Positions 24,932 through 34,900 of a DNA stretch of 64,000 bases are shown one piece after another. The translations under genes and the position numbers were made by a program. Each line of letters starts with the position of its first letter. Position 1 is the first letter of the stretch. Below the pieces are notes generated by a model. That model saw only the letters and a list, made by a program, of their open reading frames with translations. It had not been told where the DNA came from and ran no database searches. The DNA comes from Cryptomeria japonica (Eukaryota; Streptophyta; Pinopsida; Cupressales; Cupressaceae), in assembly GCF_030272615.1 (NCBI RefSeq), contig NC_081411.1:832244160-832308159 (forward strand), given 5' to 3'.

Positions 24932-25594
24932 TTAAGCATCACCATTAAGGGTTTGCATGATGACCCCCGCAAACTCTCTAACATTAGTCACAGTTTCTGT
25001 TGCTCCAGTCGAGAACCACCGAACCTTTGAGTTTGTAACTTTGTGGAATGGAGCCATATCCCCGTTCATCATGGCACACTTGAAGACTTCCCAAGCATTC
25101 TCTCTGAATGATCTCATCATCTCCTTTAATTCTTCCTTCTCCAAACGCTCGCATTCTGTCCTATTTCTCTTACTGTCATTGGAATCATCACTCCCTTCAT
25201 TCTCACTCTCCTCCTCTTCCTCCTCGGAATCAGTGGGCAGGAATACATCCGGCTGGAAGTATGTCTTTAGGATACTAATCCATTCATTCTCTGACAGACT
25301 TAAAATGGAGTTAGCGATGTAGTTCCCATTGACAGGCTTAACAAAACCGCATAGCAACTCCATGACTCTTTCCCTATACTCGATGATGTCCACAAGAGGC
25401 ATAAGAACAACTTCATAGACATTGGAATCGCACCAGTGGCGTTCAAAATTGAGTGTTATCCCTACTAGACCCTTAATCGCATCATAGGCATGATCCTCCG
25501 AGATAAACAAGTTGCGGAGTTGAGCATCAAGTGTTTCCTCACAATTCATACATCCAATGTTGTCGAAGTATGCCATGGGTGAAGACAGTGTCAA
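24932..25594 (-). CDS. Unrecognised 220-aa ORF at the 3' end of the LINE
   Basis: Intact from ATG 25594 to a stop at 24932-24934, inside the LINE and about 290 bp after the RNase H domain. The N-terminal half is mixed hydrophobic/charged with a CMNC pair. The centre has a strongly acidic run (six Glu followed by Ser/Asn/Asp, about residues 124-142). The C-terminal part is Lys/Glu/Arg-rich, then a hydrophobic tail. I do not recognise the family. It is longer than chance ORFs nearby and keeps frame while the RT region does not. It could be an accessory LINE ORF or a captured host exon. Confidence 0.45.
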   Translation of the reverse strand: MTLSSPMAYFDNIGCMNCEETLDAQLRNLFISEDHAYDAIKGLVGITLNFERHWCDSNVYEVVLMPLVDIIEYRERVMELLCGFVKPVNGNYIANSILSLSENEWISILKTYFQPDVFLPTDSEEEEEESENEGSDDSNDSKRNRTECERLEKEELKEMMRSFRENAWEVFKCAMMNGDMAPFHKVTNSKVRWFSTGATETVTNVREFAGVIMQTLNGDA

Positions 25595-25887
25595 ACTCGC
25601 TCACACCCAGAAGTTTATGACCAACACTCAACTTTTTCAGACCATGAGGCCGAGCCTTGGAGAAAGCCAATTAATAGGCTCTGAGATATCTAGAAGATCC
25701 CATATGAATCACCACATGCCAAAGTGACCAAGATCACACAGACTGCACAAATTTGTCCTACTAGCACTTCTTGTCGATCACATGCAACATAGGCCGCCGA
25801 CACTGCAAGTTTGAGTAGCCAGTCTGCTATGATTGTGCGAGTCCTCTGCCACCTATCCTAAATTTATAGGCCTAGTAGCAGGAGACA

Positions 25888-26478
25888 TCATCCAACTCCA
25901 TCATGTTTCCTTTCCAATAATTTTTTTCTACTCAGTTCCATAATCTCCATGCTTATTGATTTAGGATCCACTAACACCTCTGCCAAATCTAAATTGACAC
26001 CAAGATTAGCAAAAAGATCTGCCAATCGATTACCTTCCCAATGGATGTGAGATATTTCGTATGGTCTGATTCCTTGAAGTAGAGTGTGTATGCATGGAAT
26101 CCATTTAGTCAGTTTCCAATTTAGAAATCTAGAGTTAATCACACCATTTATAATTATCTGAGAATCACCCTCAATCTGAACATTAGATAATCCCTTCTGT
26201 TTGCAAAGCAGCAGACCAACCTCAAGGGCTCTTAATTCTTCTTTGTTATTTGTAACACATCCAATATGTCTGTAGGTACCTGACAAAATCCTCCCATCCT
26301 TATCCCAAATGACTGCACCATAATCGGCCTGCCCAGGATTACCTTTGCAGGCACCGTCAAAGTTAAGTTTTACCCAGTTGCTATGAGGCTTAGCCCAATT
26401 GACTTCTTTCCTGTTAATTTTCTTTTTGGGATAATGGAAGATAGTATTGTTGAAAGACCAATTCCTCTCCATTTCCAA
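25888..26478 (-). pseudogene. LINE RNase H domain (RVT_3 type)
   Basis: An open segment of 196 codons that keeps the four catalytic acidic positions of plant L1 RNase H: FDGACKGNPG (D), NNKEELRALEVG (E), IEGDSQIIING (D) and NRLADLFANLG (D). It would remove RNA from the RNA-DNA hybrid during reverse transcription. It is open on its own but belongs to a truncated ORF2, so it is not a separate gene. The start shown is simply the first Met after a break. Confidence 0.85.
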
Positions 26479-26598
26479 GTCCCAATCATTGAATCTGAAC
26501 TTTCTAACATTCCTTGACTTACCACAAATAGCTTCTTCAATATCTACCTTCAGGTTAACAATGATTGCATCAATTGGTTTAGATGATTCTTTAAATAT

Positions 26599-27186
26599 TC
26601 ATTTGTTTCTTTCTTTCCAAATAAGCCAAACAATCATTGCAGGACCCACCAGCCACAATGCACCCCACTTAGTTTGGCTGAACATTGGCCATGAGACAAG
26701 GAATTCTTTTAGAGACACATTCCTAACTGTGTATAGGCTCACCATACTTAGAAACCACTCCCAACACCTTTGAGAAAACGTGCAGTTGAAAAGAAGATGG
26801 TCCACTGATTCTTCCCCAGCGTTGCATAACACACACCAGCTTGGCCCATGAATACCAATGGTCTTGAGTCTGTCGCCAGTGAGGATTCATCCATTCAAGG
26901 CTATCCATAAAAAAGCCCCTTCTTTAGGCAACACCCAGCTATTCCAACATAACTTGCTAGGCCAATTCGGATTGATAACTCTATTCCTCTGAACTTCATA
27001 GCCCAACTTAACACTGTACTCCCCTGACTTAGCAACACACCAAAATATACAATCTTCATCATCTGAGGCTAAAATCGCTCTATTTCTCAGAATACCTTCC
27101 ATCCTTTTACACAACTTCGGGTTACCTATTGTTATCTATTTCAAAGTCCTTATGCCATGTCGATCAACATCCTCAAAATAGTTAGC
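26599..27186 (-). pseudogene. LINE RT C-terminal region with zf-RVT domain
   Basis: On minus, 27114-26887 gives the post-RT segment ending in a PKEGAFLWIALNG-like motif typical of the zf-RVT domain. After a frame break, 26832-26599 gives the zinc-binding part (LCNAGEESVDHLLFNC) and a WLIWKERNK-type end. The two pieces are in different frames, so at least one frameshift is present. The catalytic RT core is absent because of 5' truncation. Confidence 0.85.
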
Positions 27187-28865
27187 GACTTTGATTTTCA
27201 ATTTAATCTTTGCATGCGATTTAATTCAAATAATGAATTTATTTAAATTCAATTTGTTATTTGAATATATTTAGAACTTGACTTTGGAATTCAATTTGAT
27301 TTTCGAAATCATGCACATGTATTCAAATTAAATGAATTTAGAAGAAATATGAATTTGAATTTGGGGATTTGGAATTTGAATTTGAAGAATTGATTAGCTA
27401 ATTAAACAATTTAAATAAACTATTTAATTATTTAGAAATTGAATTTAATTAAATAATAAAGATTATTTATATTAAAGGATTAAAATCACAGTTAATTAAA
27501 TAATAAATGTCTAATTAACATTTAGAAAAGGGTTAATGATTAATTGATTATAGAAACAGAAATAGAATAATTAGTAAGATTATGAGGAAATATGAAATTA
27601 GAAGAATATGATTAATTAACTTAATTAAAGAATTATTTAACTAATTTAGATGAATAATTTGTACATGATCAATGATAAATTTTTAGGTGTCTACAATAAG
27701 TATTTGTAGTTGATTCAACATAAGTTTTAGAGGTCCACATGGTGATTTGATCGAGTTGTGAGATCCGGTATTGAGGTTGGTTTTTCAGTTGTTTGTGTTA
27801 TTCGATGTTCTGGATTCTGCTCCGCATTGCTCTGGAATTGCAATATATTGGTTTGTGGATTTGGTAGAGTGTTTGGGACATTCATATGTATCCTCAATTT
27901 AGATGGTTCATGATTTGGACGTCCACAAGTGAATCTTTTAGTTTGACAATTAGTTTAGTTGGTGTTCTTGAGGTTCGATATAATGATGATGAATATTCTA
28001 ATAAAATGTGATGTTGTGGTTGTTGTTGTGGTAATTCATGTTGCTTGTTGATGTTTCTAGATCATTTTCTATCTGTGTTGATGGTCCGCATTGATCGTTG
28101 TGCATGTTATTGATCATTTTCTTGATCTAGAGGTGTATTTCGTGTTATGCGACATTCATGATGATTGTAGCGCATTGCAAATGTTCGGGGAGTAATTCTT
28201 GGAGGTGTTTCTTGTGTTTGGTGTTGGTTTAGGTCTAGACTATGTCTTAGTCGATATTATTTTGGTCCATATGTGAGGTTATTATTTTGTAATTTGTGTT
28301 GAGTGTTGAGTTGACCTTGAAATATAGGTTGATGACTTGTATAAATATATGTAATATTCATGTGAGAGATGCATCTGCATGTGGGAACATTGATTTGATA
28401 TTTTGGTGGTAGAGGAGAAGTGTGAAAGAGCAGAGTTTGTGTTATGTTCTTAAACGAAACTGTAACTAGGCATGAGGAGATGCTATTTTATTAGTTCATG
28501 ATCCTTTAGATGTAATCCAAATGTTTTTGTAAGGCAGTTAGCCTTCCCCAGGGTTGTAGCCCTTCTTGTTATATGTTTTGAGTAGTGAGCTCTAGGCAAT
28601 GTGCCTGAATGCATGTGCATTCCCCATTGTAATATTTCATTTACTCCTATCAGGGTATTATCTCATTGTGGGTAGGTTCCCACTGTGGTTTTTTCCTTAA
28701 CTGGGTTTTCCATGTCAAAAATCTTGGTGTTATGCGTGTTATTGATGTGGTGTTGATTTATGCTTTCACTTTTTATTATCAAATCTGAATTAAAGTTTGA
28801 GTTGTGTAGAGTTTGAGAGAAAATTGATTCACCCCCCCTCTCAGTTTGTTGCATTGTTGCCAACA

Positions 28866-28971
28866 GGTCATGCTTCTATCAATAAAAAACATGGCCCAAC
28901 TAATGAGCAAAACCAAAATGATGCTTATAATACTAGTGATACTCATTACCATAATACCAACCAATACCACT
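28866..28971 (+). pseudogene. Tat B gag N-terminal region, piece 2
   Basis: About 100 bp, open in one frame and rich in Asn, His and Gln. It joins piece 1 to the piece beginning at 45119 when insertions are removed. The young Tat element begins directly after it. Confidence 0.6.
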
Positions 28972-28994
28972 TGTAGACACTCAAAATTGTCATG

Positions 28995-29235
28995 TCTAAT
29001 TAAATAAATATTTTATTTATTTAATTATCTAAGCCTAATTCTTCTATTAATTAAATAAATCTTTATTTATTTAATTAATTCATTTATCCTCTTCTATCCT
29101 TATTTCTCATTTAAATAAATACATTTATTTATTTAAATTATCCCTTTCCTAAATTAAATAAATATTTTATTTATTTAATTGATCCCACTTCTTCTATTAA
29201 TTAAATAAATCTTTATTTATTTAATTAATTCATTA
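28995..29235. repeat. Array of five AT palindromes in the LTR
   Basis: Centres near 29015, 29062, 29127, 29170 and 29220, each about 27-35 bp, with arms like AATTAAATAAAT and ATTTATTTAATT around 3-5 bp. Repeated in the 3' LTR at about 44358-44598. Confidence 0.85.
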
Positions 29236-29390
29236 TCTTTTTCTACACATGACACATGTCATTCATCTCTTAATTCATACACTACCTACCTCTTTCATTA
29301 TTTTGGTATTTCTTTTACCTACCCTCTAATCCTAGCCGACCTCTCTTTTTACACCTCTCAATCTTAACCCTCCATTTCTTATTGTGTCTT

Positions 29391-29400
29391 CTATTTAAGG
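29391..29400 (+). promoter_or_regulatory. Probable TATA box of the Tat LTR
   Basis: CTATTTAAGG lies about 350 bp before the LTR end, after the palindrome array and a C/T-rich stretch. It is the best TATA-like site in the LTR. The same site occurs in the 3' LTR near 44754. Confidence 0.55.
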
Positions 29401-29753
29401 AGATGCTTCCTTCATTGTCAAACCCTAATGACTAATGACTGATTTTGGAGTACTTGGCTACACTACGATCCTACTTGCAACCACATTCCGTTCTTTGTTG
29501 AGCTCTTGTGCATATAAAAATCTGAGAGCAAATATATCAAGCAAGATCAATGGAGATAGGAAGAATGGAGATCAAAACCCTATTGGACATGTGATGGTAT
29601 AATCTTTGTGATTTTGAGTTATTTGCATTGTCTTAGGTAATCTTCATATGTTATGGTGGATCTTTGTTCATTGTTAGGCTAGGGTTTAGTGGTTGGATTC
29701 ATTTAGCCTTTCAATATTGTTATTATTGTTATCCATTTTCACCATAAACATTT

Positions 29754-29771
29754 TGGCATGCCCGGTGGGAC
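29754..29771 (+). other. Primer-binding site of the young Tat element
   Basis: TGGCATGCCCGGTGGGAC begins 3 bp after the 5' LTR. It starts TGG, complementary to a tRNA CCA end; the tRNA is not assigned. Confidence 0.7.
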
Positions 29772-31979
29772 TCTTGTCCCTTTGCATTTAACATTTTTGT
29801 TGCAGATTTCGCATTTTTGAAGTTGCAGATCGGACAATTTCCGACGACATTTTAGGTTTTTCCGCGTCTGCGAGCGTTCGGATCGCGTTTTTGTGTTTCA
29901 GAAGCGTCTGCAATATCGTGAATTGCGTCTGTGTTTTTGCCAGATTTTATTTTTGCAGGTTTTTGGAACCGCGTCTGTGAATTAAAACCGCGTCTGTGAT
30001 TGATCTTATCGCGTCTGTGTTCGGGAAAGGCATCTGCGTTACCTGAGCGCGTCTGTGTATCACAGAATAGCGTCTGTGTAATACAGATGCGTCCGTGTCT
30101 GGTATAGAAGCGTTTGTGCTTTCTATTTTGCAAACTTGTCAATTTTCTTTGATTCGGGTTTTCGGATTTTGTACTTAGGGTTTCAGATCTGGATTATTTT
30201 CGGCTAACCCTTGCAGATCTAGCTAACCAAGTTTGTGCAGCTTGCTTTGGAGGCAAAAACGTTTTTGTTGAAGGCCCCTTTTCACAAAGTCTTTTGGGTT
30301 TTCTAAAATTTACCTAACTTGTGTGCTTGCAGGAAGGGGTTATCATTTGAAACAACCCAAACTACTAACAATTTTGTTGCAGGGCCTTAGCTAGGGTTTT
30401 GTAGTTTTGTTGTGTGCCTTGTTTTCATAGATTAGCAAACACTTCAATTGGTGCACTAAAATTGAATCATTGTCTTTTGTGTCTTGAGCAATAGGCTCTT
30501 TTTGTTTAATCTTTAGAGGGCCTGTCTTCCCGTGTGGTCATTAGGACTACTAGTGAGAAGAGAACGACCCAAGTGGTAGCGAGGAAAACCCACCTCTTCC
30601 GAACCACTATAATCAAATGTATTCATGGTGAAAACTATGAATAACGTGTGCTGATTAGTTCATACCGACACTATGTCTCCCCATAAACCCATTTGATCAA
30701 ATTTATTTGATCATTTGTAGGGCGTAACCCCTACCGGCTGGGAGCCTTCTGTATTTATAGAGCTGAAAGTGCCGCATGTATGGCCACACGAGCGGATGTC
30801 CTTACTAGCACCTTTTTGTTTTAGAAGCCCAAATCCTTCTAGTTGTTGAGGCAGGAGGTCGGACCTCTGGTAGCGGCCCACACACATACGGTTCTTAGTA
30901 GAGATACAAAGTTCGCCATGGGGAGTTTTCATGGGGACTGATGCTTGGCTGACCCGAGAAGTGAGTGCTGAGGGTGGAGCCAGTGAGGTCAAGCATCTAA
31001 GTATCCGCTCTGAATAGCGTAGCCTCGGGGGTAAAACCCTATGTGGGATCAACAACTATTGTCTTGGCCAGCCCTAAGATTTGTGCTTGTCTTATGCTAA
31101 ACACTCAAACATTCAAGACAAAACAACAAAACATTGTGTCTTTTGTGTCTTCAAGTGTATGCAAAACTTTTTACATCAAACAACACACTTTTGGAGTCTA
31201 AACAGTTTGCAAACATTGAGTCATCAACATTGTGTCCTCTTGTCACGAAAAACAGTCAAACAGTCGGATTTGGTCACAACAAAACAACTTCACACATTGA
31301 AAAAATTGCACTAAGGTTACAGAAACGCGTCTGTGTCTATTTTAACCGCATCTGCGTCATATAAGCGCGTCTGTGAAGGGTAGAATAGCGTCTGTGTTTT
31401 TAACAGCGTCTGTGTCAAACAGAGAGGCATCTGTGTCTGGTAATCACGTCTGTGAAGTATACAGAGGCATCTGTGTCAGGAATTGAAAACTTTAACAGTC
31501 CAGCAAACAAAAGAAAATCAGTTTCGGCATACTTGAGCTTCCTAGGTTGTCTCTTCAGGTTTCATCTAGCATTCAGCCTATTCTAAGGTCTCATACAGTC
31601 CATCATTGCTTCACATCTCATTTTACATTCATACTTGTCTAAACTTGAGTCAAAAAGGTCACTTGCTTGTCCTCACTATACTCTTTCAACACACTACATA
31701 ATACTACACTTTGTTAAGTGGTCCCTCATCAAGGTTTCTTACCTTTGGGTCTCATTTGGTCTTACTTAGAGTCAAGGTCAGCTTACCTCATCAAGAGAAA
31801 CGATCCTCTCTTTGGAAGTCACACCTACTCTACTACTTACATACTTGGTCTTACACTTTGGACATTGCAAGTACACCTCGTACACCTCAAGATTCATTTA
31901 CACTCCATACAACTCTTGGTCTTCCATACTCTTGTCATTTTTCATCTAGTCTCTCACATATTGGTCAAACACCTAGTTC
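29772..31979 (+). other. Long gag leader of the young Tat element
   Basis: No coding sequence is supported. Three parts stand out. 29863-30120 has at least eight exact GCGTCTG words, plus variants, about every 20-30 bp. 30521-31080 is a more complex, GC-richer block with no obvious repeat. 31325-31490 has about eight more GCGTCTG/GCATCTG words. A pyrimidine-rich AG site (CTTGTGTGCTTGCAG, near 30332) could be a splice acceptor. Confidence 0.6.
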
Positions 31980-34900
31980 ATGGTTGAAACCCGCCTTCAA
32001 AAATCTAGGAGAATAGCTAAAGAAGCTCAAGAATCCGTAAACATGAGTTCTTATGAGTATGACAATGATCTATTCTACAATCCTGAGCACACTACATTAC
32101 CAGACATGAATGTTTATAGACATAATCCAAATGTGGAAAGCACAAACACTATAAACAACAATGCTACACACAATGACAATGTGGATAACTCTTCAATACT
32201 ATCAGCAGACATAGAAGAATCCATAATGAATCCTCATTTCAATAGATTGGTTGAAGAGATAATGAGGAGAGATCATCAATACTTTTTACACACGATGGCA
32301 CAAAGTGGAGCTAAAATACCACATGATTTTGACTTATCTCAACTTATAGAAAGTCGATCCTCACAACAAATTCAACCCAACATGGATCAAAGGAGACCAA
32401 ATAGTGGAGGAAATAGGGGACCGAATGTGATGCCTGAGTCACCATCAGTTTTGCTTCAAAAGCCAGCAATCCCACATACACAAGCTCAAACATATGATAC
32501 TTACACTCAAAGACCATCATGGAGGCCTTATGCTCAAACACATGCTCAAGGTATGGATCAATCAAAACAAGTGGATACTCAAGGACATCCTCAAAATTTT
32601 GACACAAGGAGACCTCATGTCAAAATTGGGGGCAACACAATGGAAAATGAAAGGCCTATTGAATATGGTATATATGCACAAAATAGATATGGGGTCCCTC
32701 AACAAGAAGTTATGCCAAGTGCTCCATACATGTCGCAACAATATAGACCTCCATATGGACATGTCTACGATCAGTATCATCCATACATGCAACAAGCTCC
32801 TCCTCAAATGGGCATTTCAAACATGGGGTATGCTACAAGAAATCAATCTCCTCCCAAGAATAATTTGGAGCAACAAATTAGGGATCTACAAAAGAAAATG
32901 GAGGACATGAGTACATCAAAACCTACATACACTATGAGAGATATATGTCCTTATCCCTTTGATAAGAGTATTCCAATTCCTCCGTTTCCTGCACACTTTG
33001 TGACACCAAAATTTGACAAATATAGAGGGAGAGGAGACCCCAAGGCACATATAAGACAATTCTTCACAGCTTGCATTGAGGTAGCGGCAGAAGAAACATA
33101 CTTGATGAGGTTGTTCCCACAGAGCTTAGGCGATCAAGCTATGGAATGGTTTTCTCAATTACCTCCTGGTATTAAGTCATGGGGCGACTTGGCAGAGGCA
33201 TTCATTCAACATTTCTCTTACAACATCGAAACAAATGTCTCAGTTACTACCTTGTGCAATACGAAACAAAAGGAAGGAGAATCTTTCGCAACATTTTTAC
33301 AAAGATGGAGAAACCTAGCTAGCAGATGCTCTTGTGAAATTCCACAAAAACAAATGGTGGAAATGTTCACACAAAATGTTAACAAGGCTATTGGCTATGA
33401 TCTAAGGAAAGCTTGTTTGTCCACCTTCAAGGATGTTATTGAAAAAGGCCTAGCAACAGAAAAGGTCTTAATTGAACAAGGAGTTATCAAGATATTTAAA
33501 GAAAACAAAGATGACTTTAAAGGAAAGGACAAACCAAAATTTTGGAACAAGAACAAGAATATAGTTAATGATGGCGTGGTTGATGCCAATACAGTGAGAC
33601 CAAAGTTTATCTTTTCTGGATCAAGTTCTACAAACAATCAAGTGAACAATCAAATGACTTCTAAACCACGAAGGAAGTACACCCCATTGGGAGAACCATT
33701 TGAATCAGTATTCAAAAAGCTTGTGGCGAACAAAGTGATAACAGTTCCAGATTTTCCTCCATATGAGCCAAAGGTCAAACCTAATTGGTGGAATGATGAT
33801 GAGTTTTGTGAATTTCATAAGAGAAAGGGTCATAAGACAAGTAATTGCCATCGATTGAAGAACATTGTGCAAGATCTCATTGATAGAGGCGACATTGAGA
33901 TTGAGGGACATTCATCTAATCAAGAGCATGAGATGTTTAAGGAACCGTTCCCAAAACACGACAAAGGAAAAGGCAAAGTCACAGATGATCAAGCCAATTA
34001 CACTAGAGCACCTTACAATTATGATTCTACTATCAATCACATCTCGATGGACAATCATATCTCTACTATTACTATCAAGAACAAAAATCCTGAGAATCCT
34101 TCTCAAGGACCCAAGATTGTCCTAAAGGGTGTTGGCTCTTCGTCTGAATCTACCTCTGAATGTCATGTTACAACTCATCGAGGTAAAATCACGTTGCCAG
34201 GTGCCTCCACTAAGAATACCAATCCTTCATCAATCAAACCTGAGTACGACCTTGTAGAACAATTAGGGAAGACACCTGCGCTCATCTCCATTCTTGAGCT
34301 CTTACATATATCCCCAGCACATAAAGCCATCCTTGACAAAATCTTGAGAGACACTACTGTCCCTACTGATCTGAACGTGGACCAGTTTCAAGCCATGGTG
34401 GGATACCTATCCGTTCCGCACTCCCTCACATTCACAGAAGCCGATGATGCCTCCATAAGTCAGCCACATAATGCACCTTTACGCATTGAAGCCTTCATAC
34501 ATAAACATCGAATAAAGCGAGTCCTGATAGATGGAGAAGCAGGTCTAAACATTTGTACTTTGAGCACCATTAGACAATTGGGATATTCTGACAAAGCTGT
34601 GAATTCTACAAACCAAATCACCATCAAGGCCTATGATGACGAAGAGCGTTCATCCAAGGGCACAGTTACCTTACCACTAAGAATCGAGCCAGTCACAAAG
34701 GATGTGGTTTGTCAAGTCCTAGATCTAGATCTCACATATAACATATTGCTAGGACGTCCTTGGATTCATGAAATGAGGGCAGTCCCATCAACATATCATC
34801 AATGCATTAAGTTTCCTCATAATGGAGTCGAGGTAATAGTCAATGGTGATCCAAATCCATTCATATATTGCAATAACTTGAGATCACATACTGAGACTAT

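Larger units (their letters stand above)
24662..27186 (-). mobile_element. 5'-truncated LINE (L1-type), minus strand
   Basis: Bounded by an exact 19-bp direct repeat, GACTTTGATTTTCAATTTA, at 24643-24661 and 27187-27205. The left end carries a short T/A-rich tract that is the poly(A) tail on minus. Contents in transcript order: C-terminal RT region, zinc-binding RT-associated domain, RNase H, then an unrecognised 220-codon ORF and a 3' UTR. The 5' part (ORF1, endonuclease, most of RT) is missing, as in typical truncated LINE copies. Confidence 0.9.
24020..27695 (-). repeat. Tat-type solo LTR (minus, about 1.13 kb) carrying a LINE
   Basis: On minus it starts TGTAGACACCTAAAA and ends CATGCGACA. 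The 5-bp flanks are identical: ATAAG at 24015-24019 and at 27696-27700. The start resembles the young Tat LTR (TGTAGACACTCAAAA), and the body is rich in TTAATTAA. With the 2.5-kb LINE and its duplication removed it is about 1,132 bp. Confidence 0.85.
23865..28865 (+). repeat. Copia-type solo LTR (about 1.32 kb) carrying nested inserts
   Basis: Starts TGTTGGATATTGCTGAG and ends TTGTTGCCAACA, with ACCCCCCCTCTCAG near the end, as in the other Copia LTRs. Flanks AGTCA and GGTCA match at 4 of 5. There is no internal Copia coding region, so it is a solo LTR formed by LTR-LTR recombination. Sequence from 24020 to 27700 is a later insertion. Confidence 0.75.
28972..29750 (+). repeat. 5' LTR of the young Tat element
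   Basis: TGTAGACACT to CATAAACA, 779 bp. The 5' third holds five palindromes of the AATTAAATAAAT/ATTTATTTAATT type. Differences from the 3' LTR that I found: G/A near 29385 and C/T near 29489, both transitions. Confidence 0.93.

Noticed and set aside
30711-31055. 114-codon minus ORF in the Tat leader
   Set aside because: No recognisable motif. It lies in the complex leader block, antisense to the element, and is not supported by a start context or by similarity elsewhere in the window.
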